Source: Phycisphaerales bacterium
GTDB lineage: Bacteria; Planctomycetota; Phycisphaerae; Phycisphaerales; UBA1924
Assembly (NCBI GenBank): GCA_020850415.1
Contig: JADZER010000037.1
Location: 124,001-188,000, forward strand
Length of the DNA: 64,000 nt
Direction of reading: 5' to 3'
Both the position numbers and the translations under genes were made by a program. How positions within the stretch are numbered: the stretch's first letter is position 1; each line of letters opens with the position of its first letter. The notes beneath the pieces were generated by a model. The model had not been told where the DNA came from, searched no databases, and saw only the letters and a program-made list of their open reading frames with translations. Below, in pieces: positions 50,090 to 57,633 of this stretch.

Positions 50090-50962
50090 TCAGCTTCGGT
50101 AGTGGACGAATCTCCGGGCGCCGAGGACGACGATGAGGGCGAGGGCGAGGGTGATGAGGAGCTGGACCCACGCCAGAGCGCTGGCGTAGCCCATCTGGGC
50201 GTAGTCGAACGCGGTGCGGTAGACATACAGGGCGTAGACATTGGTCGCCTCGTTGGGGCCGCCCTTGGTCATGATGGCCGGGACCGCGAAGACCTGGAGC
50301 GACCAGATGATCGAGACGACGACATTGAAGAGGACCGCCGGCGAGATCATGGGGAGCGTGACATTGCAGAATCGCGTGGCGGGGCCCATGCCGTCGAGGT
50401 CGGCGGCCTCGTAGAGCGAGCGGGGGACATCTCGCATCGCGGCGCCGTAGATGACCACCGGCGAGCCGATGATCCAGAGGCTCATCGCGATGAGGGCGGG
50501 CATGGCGGTGGCGGGGTCGTTGAGCCAGTCCCGCCCGCGCACGCCCACGAGCGCGAGCAGCCGGTTCACCAGCCCGTGCTCGCCGGCGTAGAGCCACATC
50601 CACCCGATCGACGCGGCGACGATGGGGACCAGCGTGGGGAAGAAAACGACCGCGCGGACGAACGACGACCCGCGCACGCGGGCCTCGAGCAGCGCCGCGA
50701 TACCGATCGCTAGCGGCGTGCCGACGAGCACCGAGCCGAGGGCGAAGGCCGCGGTGTTGGCGACGACCTTCCAGAACAGCCCGTCGCGGGCCATGTGCCG
50801 GTAGTTGTCCAGGCCGACAAACAGCGGCGGCTCGATGAGCGAGTACTCGGTGAAGCTGAAATAGAGGCTCATCGCGGCGGGGATGAGCAGGAACACCACC
50901 GTTCCCAGCAGGAACGGGCTGGTCCAGGCCAGGCCGGCCCAGAGGTCGCGCCGGGCGGTCAT
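50090..50962 (-). CDS. sugar ABC importer permease (MalF/UgpA type)
   Basis: A 290-residue permease with six transmembrane segments and the EAA loop YEAADLDGMGPATRFCNVTLP. SLYFSFTEYSLIEPPLFVGL and FFPTLVPIVAASIGWMWLY are usual for the CUT1 family. Its start overlaps the stop of the binding-protein gene (ATGA). It would form a heterodimer with the permease encoded downstream after the hairpin repeat. Confidence 0.93.
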   Translation of the reverse strand: MTARRDLWAGLAWTSPFLLGTVVFLLIPAAMSLYFSFTEYSLIEPPLFVGLDNYRHMARDGLFWKVVANTAAFALGSVLVGTPLAIGIAALLEARVRGSSFVRAVVFFPTLVPIVAASIGWMWLYAGEHGLVNRLLALVGVRGRDWLNDPATAMPALIAMSLWIIGSPVVIYGAAMRDVPRSLYEAADLDGMGPATRFCNVTLPMISPAVLFNVVVSIIWSLQVFAVPAIMTKGGPNEATNVYALYVYRTAFDYAQMGYASALAWVQLLITLALALIVVLGARRFVHYRS

Positions 50963-52335
50963 GCGCGGGACCTCCTGGCGCGGCGTGCGGCGTCGGTCGC
51001 GATCTGGTCGTTCACGCGGGATTGGAGGGCCGCGAGCTCCGTGGGGACATCCGCGCCGGACCAGATCGCGTCGAAGGCGCTGATGGACAGGTCGCTGAAC
51101 TGCTTCCAGACGCGGGTCTGCGGCAGGACCTTCACATCGGGGCTCTTGGCGATGGCGTCGAACGCCCCGACGAACGGGTTGCCGTGCCCGACCGCGAAAC
51201 CGGGGCTGGTCGTGCGCATGGGCGAGGGCTTGCAGTGCGCGCGGGCGAGGGCCTCCTGGACCCCGACCGACTGCATGTGCTTGAAGAAGGTCCAGGCTTC
51301 TTCGGGGTGCGGGCAGGCGCGGGGGATGGCCAGGACATCCGCCTCGAGCAGCCCGGGCAGGACGCCGGCGCCGGCGAGCTCGTCGGCCATGGGGAAGACC
51401 GCGGCTCCGTAGTCGAGCCCGGGGTTGAACGCGTTGATGAAGTTGGCCATCCAGGGGCCCTGCATGATCATCGACGCGCGCCCGCTGATGAAGGGGTCCT
51501 GGGCCGAGTGATTGCTGCGCCCGAACTGGGCCATGAAGGAACGCGTCTGCTCGGGCCCGAAGCGGCGGGCGGTGGCCTGGACCCACTCGTACGCGCGGAT
51601 GCAGGCGTCGCCGGCGATGGTGCAGGTGTCGGCCTCGGCGTCGTAGACATCGGCGCCGAAGAAGATGGGCCAGATCGTGGGCCACCAGCCGGGCATGTTC
51701 TGGAGGAAGCCCGCGCGTTCGATCCGCCCGTCCTGTGCGAGCGCCGTGAGCGCCTCGCCGAGCTCGTCGAGGCGGTCCAGGGTGGTCGGCGGCTGGTCGG
51801 GATCGAGGCCCCGCTCGCGGAAGTGGGCCCGGTTCCAGTAGAGGCCGAGGGTGTAGCAGGTGTTGACGCCGACGCGCTGGCGCCCGCGGTAGGTGAGGAG
51901 GCGCCGGACGGCGGGGGCGTAGAGGTCGGGGTCCAGCGGCGGGAGGCCGTCGCGCAGGCCGTCGAACTCGTCCATGGCCATGATGGCGCCGGCCTCGGCG
52001 AACTGGGGGACATTGTAGGTGAAGAAGCCCACGAGATCGGGCGGGTCCCCGCCGCCGATGGCGACCATGGCCTTGCTGGTGATGTCGGCGACGGGGATGC
52101 GGTGGACCCAGATGCGGGACTGGGTCTGGTTGAAGCGGTCGACGACGGCCTGGATGGCCTCGCCCTCGCGGTTGGTCCACTTCTCCCAGTAGGTGATCTC
52201 GGTGCGCCCCCGGGGAACCCCGGCGTGGGAGCGCGGGCGGCTGGGGAGCAGGGCCCAACCGGCGGCGCCGGCGGCGAGGGCGCCGAGCGCGGTGCGCCGG
52301 GTGAGGTGGAGGGTGCTTTCAGCGCGGTCGGACAT
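50959..52335 (-). CDS. sugar ABC importer solute-binding protein
   Basis: A 458-residue extracellular solute-binding protein (family 1, MalE/UgpB-like). A twin-arginine-type leader (TRRTALGALAAGAAGWALL) is visible; there is no lipobox. ITYWEKWTNREGEAIQAVVDRFNQT is the typical first strand-helix, and IMQGPWMANFINAF and ACPHPEEAWTFFKHM are standard later blocks. The ATG at 52335 is taken; no ribosome binding site precedes it. As first gene of the importer operon and divergent from a sugar isomerase gene, with a beta-mannosidase gene nearby, its ligand may be a mannoside; this is inference. Confidence 0.9.
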   Translation of the reverse strand: MSDRAESTLHLTRRTALGALAAGAAGWALLPSRPRSHAGVPRGRTEITYWEKWTNREGEAIQAVVDRFNQTQSRIWVHRIPVADITSKAMVAIGGGDPPDLVGFFTYNVPQFAEAGAIMAMDEFDGLRDGLPPLDPDLYAPAVRRLLTYRGRQRVGVNTCYTLGLYWNRAHFRERGLDPDQPPTTLDRLDELGEALTALAQDGRIERAGFLQNMPGWWPTIWPIFFGADVYDAEADTCTIAGDACIRAYEWVQATARRFGPEQTRSFMAQFGRSNHSAQDPFISGRASMIMQGPWMANFINAFNPGLDYGAAVFPMADELAGAGVLPGLLEADVLAIPRACPHPEEAWTFFKHMQSVGVQEALARAHCKPSPMRTTSPGFAVGHGNPFVGAFDAIAKSPDVKVLPQTRVWKQFSDLSISAFDAIWSGADVPTELAALQSRVNDQIATDAARRARRSRA

Positions 52336-52347
52336 GGAGGGGATTTG

Positions 52348-52353
52348 AATATA
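52348..52353 (-). promoter_or_regulatory. candidate -10 element with very short leader
   Basis: TATATT on the minus strand ends 12 bp before the ATG of the binding-protein gene. A start about seven bases downstream would leave an almost leaderless mRNA, which fits the missing ribosome binding site. No good -35 was found. Confidence 0.3.
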
Positions 52354-52410
52354 CTCTGAAGAAGGGACGAGGCACGCGGCAAGAGGCACCAGGCCTCGGA
52401 GGAGATCGCG

Positions 52411-53280
52411 ATGACGATGGACCGCAGGCAGGCGTTGGGGGCGATGGCCGTCGGGGCCGGGGCGCTCGGGAGCGGCGTGAGGGCGGGGCCCCTCGGCCAG
52501 CCGCAGGAGATCCATGCCCACCGCGGGCCGGTCAGGCAGTCGATCTGCCGCTGGTGCTACGGCGGGATGGAGATGAAGGACCTGTGCCGCAACGCGGTGG
52601 AGCTGGGCTACCGGAGCATCGAGATCCTGTCCGAGCCGGACTGGGCGATCGTGAGGGAGCACGGGCTGGACTGCGCGGTCGCCAACGGGCCGGTGTCGAT
52701 CGGCGGCGGGATCAACCAGCCGGAGAGCCACGACAAGTTCGTGGCCGACTGCGAGACGCTGCTGCCCAAGGTGCGCGACGCGGGCATCCCGAACATGATC
52801 ATCTTCAGCGGCAACCGGCACGAGGGGCTGAGCGACGAGCAGGGCCGGGAGCACTGCGCCCGGGCGCTCGAGCGGGTCGTGCCGCTGGCGGAGAAGACCG
52901 GCGTCGTGATCATCATGGAGCTGCTCAACAGCAAGGTCGATCACGGCGGCTACATGTGCGACCGGACGCCGTGGGGCGTGGAGCTGGTCAAGACGATCGG
53001 CTCGGACAACTTCAAGCTCCTCTACGACATCTACCACATGCAGATCATGGAGGGGGATGTCATCCGCACGATCCGCGACAACCACCAGCACATCGCCCAC
53101 TACCACACCGGCGGCGTGCCGGGGCGGCGGGAGATCGACGAGAGCCAGGAGCTGTACTACCCGGCGATCGTGAAGGCGATCGTCGAGACGGGGTACACGG
53201 GCTTCCTGGGCCAGGAGTTCATCCCGAGCCGCGATCCCGTGGAGAGCCTGAGGCAGGCGCACAAGATCTGCAATGTGTGA
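52411..53280 (+). CDS. exported TIM-barrel sugar isomerase (hydroxypyruvate isomerase-like)
   Basis: A 289-residue AP-endonuclease-2-type TIM barrel preceded by a twin-arginine leader (MDRRQALGAMAVGAGALGSG). The metal-site residues are visible as IIMELLNS (Glu), YDIYHMQIMEGD (Asp/His), HYHTGGVPGRREID (His/Arg) and GQEFIP (Glu), matching hydroxypyruvate isomerase and related sugar epimerases. GGAGG at about 52398 supports the ATG at 52411. It is divergent from the sugar importer and probably acts on an imported or periplasmic sugar; the substrate is open. Confidence 0.86.
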   Translation: MTMDRRQALGAMAVGAGALGSGVRAGPLGQPQEIHAHRGPVRQSICRWCYGGMEMKDLCRNAVELGYRSIEILSEPDWAIVREHGLDCAVANGPVSIGGGINQPESHDKFVADCETLLPKVRDAGIPNMIIFSGNRHEGLSDEQGREHCARALERVVPLAEKTGVVIIMELLNSKVDHGGYMCDRTPWGVELVKTIGSDNFKLLYDIYHMQIMEGDVIRTIRDNHQHIAHYHTGGVPGRREIDESQELYYPAIVKAIVETGYTGFLGQEFIPSRDPVESLRQAHKICNV

Positions 53281-53317
53281 CCGCTGAGCGTGTGTGACTG
53301 GTGACGGGGCGTCCGAG

Positions 53318-53407
53318 CGGGTGCCGGGGTCAGACCGGAACGCAGTGGAGCGATGGCCCGCGGCTGCGCAACGGCGGGGCCATCGCGAGGGGACGCGCTC
53401 AGACCCC
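53318..53407 (+). repeat. approx. 90-nt hairpin repeat, family A copy 2
   Basis: Left end CGGGTGCCGGGGTCAGACC (53318 on), core stem GCGATGGCC (53350-53358) with GGCCATCGC (53378-53386), right end to 53407. The reverse complement of copy 1 (2736-2824) aligns over the full length. The beta-mannosidase stop codon at 53399-53401 lies inside its right end, so the element supplies the stop. Confidence 0.75.
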
Positions 53408-56155
53408 ACCACCCGTCGCCGGTCCGTCGGTGCCGCAGGAAGATGCTGGGCCCGACGCGCAGCGCACGAACTCGGCGACGGGCAAAGCGCACGCGGCGAC
53501 GCCCCCGATGCGGACCTCGCGGGTCTCGCCGGGCAGCAGGGTGAAGCTGTTGTCGTCGGCGCGGGCGTGCTCGCCGAGAAGGTCGGCGCCGATGATGATG
53601 TCCTTGGCCAGGGCGCGGGCGCGGAGGCGCAGCATCAGGCCGTCGGCGCCCGGGCTCCACTCGCCGGTGAGCGGGTCGTCGGGCAGGTGCAGGCGGAGGT
53701 CCCGATCCCAGAACCAGCAGGCGCGGTGGGCGCCCCACTCGGCGACCAGACACTCGGTGGACAGGTCGTCCGGCGCGCCCACGAGGGCCGCGAGGTCGGA
53801 GAGTATGGCATTGGTGCGCGGCGCGGCCCCGAGCGGGAGCTCGCGCGCCGCGAGGACGCCGCCGCCGAAGGTCATGCGTCGGACGCGGCAGGGGGCCCCG
53901 GCGGTCTCGTCAGTGTCGTTGACCAGGACGATGCTGAGGGCTTCTGCCGGGGGGCCGGAAAGCCCCCGCCCCTGTTGTGTGGGAGAGTCGGCGCCGCGGC
54001 CGAGCGGCTGGATGGTCAGCAGGCGCTGCTCGAAGGCTCGGCGCACCGCGTACCACGCGGGCTTGGGCCGGCCGGCGCCGTCGATGATCGACCAGCTCTG
54101 GCAGGCCCAGCAGTCGTTGAGCTGCCAGAGGAGGGCGCCCATGCAGCGCGGTGCGTTGGCCCGCAGCCACTCGATGTGCGTCGTGAGGGCGCGGCACTGG
54201 AGGATCTGGGTCTGCCAGAGCCAGGCGCGGAGGTCCGTGGCCGGGTGGCGGAAGTGGTCGGGGAGGACGGGGTCGTAGGCGACCTTGGTGCCGCCGGTCT
54301 GGCGGAGGCGGTGCTCGAGGGCGGCGCGGGTGGTGTCGATCCAGGGCGGGGCCTCGCGCGGCCACGCGGCGGGCGCTGTGCTCGCGGGGGCGTCGGCGAG
54401 GGCCTCGCCAAAGACCTCTGCCTCGTGGAGGGTGCGTTCGCAGGCGGGGGCGATGCGCCCGAACTCGCTGACGAAGCGGGGGACGAGCTTGCGGACATCC
54501 TCGAAGTGGAGGTCCCAGGTGTGGCGGTCGCCGCGGTCGGGGTCGCGGACATCGGCGATCTGCTCCGGATCAACCCGGGCCGGGCCGTGCTCGCCCGCGA
54601 GCGGCCCTCCCGACCACGGGCTGTTGGGCCAGTAGGGGACGGTCGGATCGAACCTCGCGACGATGCGCGGCAGTTCGCGGCACCAGATCCCGAGCCCCCA
54701 GTCGGTATGGCGTGGGGTGCAGGACTTCCAACCCCAGTGCTGGTAGCCCTCCACGCACTCGTTGCCGCCGCACCAGAGCACGATGGAGGGGTGCTGGCGC
54801 AGGCGGACCATCTGCCAACCGGCCTCCATGGCGGCACCGTCCCAGGACGGGCGCAGCTCGTCGGGGTAGAGGGCGCAGGCGTAGGGGAAGTCCTGCCAGA
54901 CCATGATGCCCAGCTCGTCGCAGGCTTCGTAGAAGGCGTCCTGCTCGTAGAGCCCGCCGCCCCAGACGCGGAGCATGTTCATGTTGGCGTCGGCCGCCTG
55001 GCGGACGCGCGCGCGGATGCGCTCGGGGGTTGCCTCGGTGGGGAAGAGCGCGTCGGGGATCCAGTTCGCGCCCCGGCAGAACACGGGGCGGCCGTTGACC
55101 CGGATGGTGAACGCCGAGCCGATGTCGTCCGCCGAGTTGTCCAGCATGAGGGTGCGGAACCAGACCGGCCAGCGGGACTCGAACTCATCGCCCGCGCGGC
55201 GCCGGATGCAGTGCAGCTCATAGATCGGTCGCTCCCCGTAGCCTCGGGGCCACCAGAGCTCGGGGTCCTCCACGATAAGCCGGTGCCGCTCGATCTTGGC
55301 CACACCCTCGACGACCTCGCCCGGCGGTTGGGTGGTGCCAGAGATCTCCTCGCCGTCGCGGATCAGACGGAGTTCAACCCCCTGTATGTCGGGCACATCG
55401 GCGGGACCTTCGGTCACGACCTCCACCACCCAGCGACCCGCGGGATCGCGCCTGACCACCGGCATGCCGCAGGCACCTCGGGCGCGAAGACCGATCTGCA
55501 GCGTGACCGACCCGGCGATGCCGCTGGTGGCCACGCGGGGTCCCCAGTCCCACCCGAAGTTGCACGCGGGCTTGCGGAGCATGTTGAACGGGGCCCAGCG
55601 GAGAAAGTCGCCGTTGTAGGGCAGGCGTGCGTGCTCGGCGTGTGCCCGCTCGACGAACGGCACAGGGGCGCGGAGTGTGACGGTCAGCAGGTTCTCGCCC
55701 TCGCGCACGGCTGGCAGCGCGTTGAACGCGTGCGGCATGTGAAAGTTCTCGGCCGAGCCGATCTGCTGGCCGTTGAGCTCGACTGTCGCGACGGTGTCGA
55801 GACACCCGAAGGACACACACCCCGGCGTCGGGGAGCCCGGTTCGACCACGAATCCCCGCTCGTACCGCCAGTCCGTCCGCCCGATCCACTCCTGCTCTCG
55901 CTCGGCGTAGCCGAGATTGGGGTGTCGGAGGACGCCGGCGCGGATGAGGTCGAGGTGCACGCAGCCGGGGACGCGGGCGGGGAACACCAGGCCCCGGATG
56001 TGGTCGGGGACGGCCGCGAGGTCTCCGACGGCGCGGACGGTCCACTGGTCGCCATCGAGGGGCTGGGTGTGCACGGAGAGATTGTGGCAGGTCCGGGGCG
56101 GGTGTGCGCGCGGGGGGCGAGGGTGGGGCGCGTTTGGGGCAAAGGTCTGGGGCAC
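53399..56155 (-). CDS. GH2 beta-mannosidase
   Basis: A 918-residue glycoside hydrolase family 2 enzyme without signal peptide. A sugar-binding N-terminal domain (TDWRYERGFVVEPG, CLDTVATVELNGQQIGSAEN) leads to the LRWAPFNMLRKPACNFGWDWGPR segment specific for beta-mannosidases; the acid/base Glu is in LWCGGNECVEGY (about 465) and the nucleophile Glu in RFVSEFGR (about 563). Starts: GTG at 56155, or GTG at 56074 before HTQPLDGDQW, which looks closer to the usual family length. It would release mannose from manno-oligosaccharides, consistent with the nearby importer. Its last codons run into a family A repeat. Confidence 0.93.
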   Translation of the reverse strand: MPQTFAPNAPHPRPPRAHPPRTCHNLSVHTQPLDGDQWTVRAVGDLAAVPDHIRGLVFPARVPGCVHLDLIRAGVLRHPNLGYAEREQEWIGRTDWRYERGFVVEPGSPTPGCVSFGCLDTVATVELNGQQIGSAENFHMPHAFNALPAVREGENLLTVTLRAPVPFVERAHAEHARLPYNGDFLRWAPFNMLRKPACNFGWDWGPRVATSGIAGSVTLQIGLRARGACGMPVVRRDPAGRWVVEVVTEGPADVPDIQGVELRLIRDGEEISGTTQPPGEVVEGVAKIERHRLIVEDPELWWPRGYGERPIYELHCIRRRAGDEFESRWPVWFRTLMLDNSADDIGSAFTIRVNGRPVFCRGANWIPDALFPTEATPERIRARVRQAADANMNMLRVWGGGLYEQDAFYEACDELGIMVWQDFPYACALYPDELRPSWDGAAMEAGWQMVRLRQHPSIVLWCGGNECVEGYQHWGWKSCTPRHTDWGLGIWCRELPRIVARFDPTVPYWPNSPWSGGPLAGEHGPARVDPEQIADVRDPDRGDRHTWDLHFEDVRKLVPRFVSEFGRIAPACERTLHEAEVFGEALADAPASTAPAAWPREAPPWIDTTRAALEHRLRQTGGTKVAYDPVLPDHFRHPATDLRAWLWQTQILQCRALTTHIEWLRANAPRCMGALLWQLNDCWACQSWSIIDGAGRPKPAWYAVRRAFEQRLLTIQPLGRGADSPTQQGRGLSGPPAEALSIVLVNDTDETAGAPCRVRRMTFGGGVLAARELPLGAAPRTNAILSDLAALVGAPDDLSTECLVAEWGAHRACWFWDRDLRLHLPDDPLTGEWSPGADGLMLRLRARALAKDIIIGADLLGEHARADDNSFTLLPGETREVRIGGVAACALPVAEFVRCASGPASSCGTDGPATGGGV

Positions 56156-56176
56156 GAGTGCGGGGGCGGGCCCGTG

Positions 56177-57565
56177 CTAGAGCAGCGTGCCGCTGAGGAT
56201 GGAGCTGGCGACGAGGAAGTAGATCACCAGCCCGGTGACATCCATGACGGTGGCGACCATGGGGGAGGAGATGGTGGCGGGGTCCAGGCCCAGCCGCTTG
56301 AGCAGCAGCGGGAAGATCGAGCCGAGGAGGACGCCCCAGCAGACGATGGCGAGGACCGCCAGGCCGACGGCCAGGCCGACCTCGCCGGGGTGGGTGGTGG
56401 AGGCGACATCCAAGCGGTTGAGGGTTTGGACGATGACCCACGCGAGGGACCCGAGCATGGAGCCGAGCAGCAGGCCGATGCCCAGCTCGCGCCGCGCGAT
56501 GTGCCACCAATCGGCGGGCTCGACCTCGCCGAGGGCCAGCTCGCGGATGAGGAGCGAGGCGGCCTGGGTGCCGGTGTTGCCGCCGGAGGAGATGATCAGG
56601 GGGATGAAGGCGATGAGGACGGCGGCCTTGGAGAGCGCCTCGTTGAAATGGTGGATGACGCCGATGGTCAGAACCTGGAGGACCAGGAGGATGCACAACC
56701 ACAGGCCGCGCTTGCGGACCATCTCGAGCAGGCCGGTCTGGAGGTAGGACTGGTCGAGTGCCTCCATGCCGCCGAGCTTCTGGATGTCCTCGGTGACCTC
56801 TTCCTCGGCGACATCGGCCACATCGTCGAAGGTGATGATGCCGACCAGGCCCCCGGCGGTATCGACGACGGGGAGAGCGGTTCGGTCGTAGCGTGCCATG
56901 ACGCGGACGGCTTCTTCGCGGTCGTCGGTGGCGGCGAGGCTGACGACGCGTCCGTCGCAGAGGGACGCGATGGTCTCCTCGGCGCCGGCCAACAGCAGTC
57001 GCCGGATCGGCAGCTCGTCGAGAAGCTTGAGGCGGTCGCCGACGACGAAGATCCAGTTGATGGTCTCGGCGTCGTGGCCGTGCTTTCGGATGTGCTCGAT
57101 GGCGTGCTGGACGGTCCAGGGCTTGCGGACGCGGACATAGTCGGGCGACATGAGGCGCCCGACGCTCTCCTCGGGGTAGTTGAGGATCTGCTGGGTGATC
57201 CGCCGGTTCTCGGGGCTGAGCTTGGCGATGAGGCGCGAGGAGGCCTCGGCGGGCAGCTCGTCGAGGAACGCCGCCCGGTCGTCGGCGTGCATCTCCTCCA
57301 GCAGCTTGAGCGACCGCTCGTCGCCCAGGTGCTCGACCAGCTCCTCCTGGAGATCCGACTCCAGGTAGCTGAACGCCTCCGCGGCCTCCTCCCGGTAGAG
57401 CAGCCGGAACACGATCGCCGCCTCGGTGGGGTCCAGCTCCTCGAGCAGCTCGGCCAGATCGGGCGGGTCGATCTCGCGCAGGGCGGTGCGCAGCTCCGCG
57501 AAGCGGCGCTCGGCGATCGCCTCGCGGATCTCGGGCTCGAGAAGCTGGACCGTGGAGCTGCGCAT
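56177..57565 (-). CDS. mgtE: MgtE-family magnesium transporter
   Basis: A 462-residue Mg2+ channel/transporter: an N-terminal superhelical domain (LAELLEELDPTEAAIVFRLL), two CBS domains (about 130-255, with TALPVVDTAGGLVGIITFDD) and five transmembrane helices bearing the GGNTGTQAA and PxxLLKRLGLDPA selectivity segments. The ATG at 57565 is chosen over a GTG at 57583. No Mg2+ riboswitch was recognised in the short space upstream. It is followed after 21 bp by the mannosidase gene on the same strand, but a functional link is unlikely. Confidence 0.95.
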   Translation of the reverse strand: MRSSTVQLLEPEIREAIAERRFAELRTALREIDPPDLAELLEELDPTEAAIVFRLLYREEAAEAFSYLESDLQEELVEHLGDERSLKLLEEMHADDRAAFLDELPAEASSRLIAKLSPENRRITQQILNYPEESVGRLMSPDYVRVRKPWTVQHAIEHIRKHGHDAETINWIFVVGDRLKLLDELPIRRLLLAGAEETIASLCDGRVVSLAATDDREEAVRVMARYDRTALPVVDTAGGLVGIITFDDVADVAEEEVTEDIQKLGGMEALDQSYLQTGLLEMVRKRGLWLCILLVLQVLTIGVIHHFNEALSKAAVLIAFIPLIISSGGNTGTQAASLLIRELALGEVEPADWWHIARRELGIGLLLGSMLGSLAWVIVQTLNRLDVASTTHPGEVGLAVGLAVLAIVCWGVLLGSIFPLLLKRLGLDPATISSPMVATVMDVTGLVIYFLVASSILSGTLL

Positions 57566-57633
57566 GAGGGGGGATGGTATCACCCCCGCCGGGGTCTCCC
57601 TGGGGCGCTCGGAGCCCCCGAACCGGGATGGCG

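Noticed and set aside
57566..57633. Mg2+ riboswitch before mgtE
   Set aside because: The space upstream of mgtE is about 70 bp before the next gene's stop and shows no M-box or ykoK-like motif.
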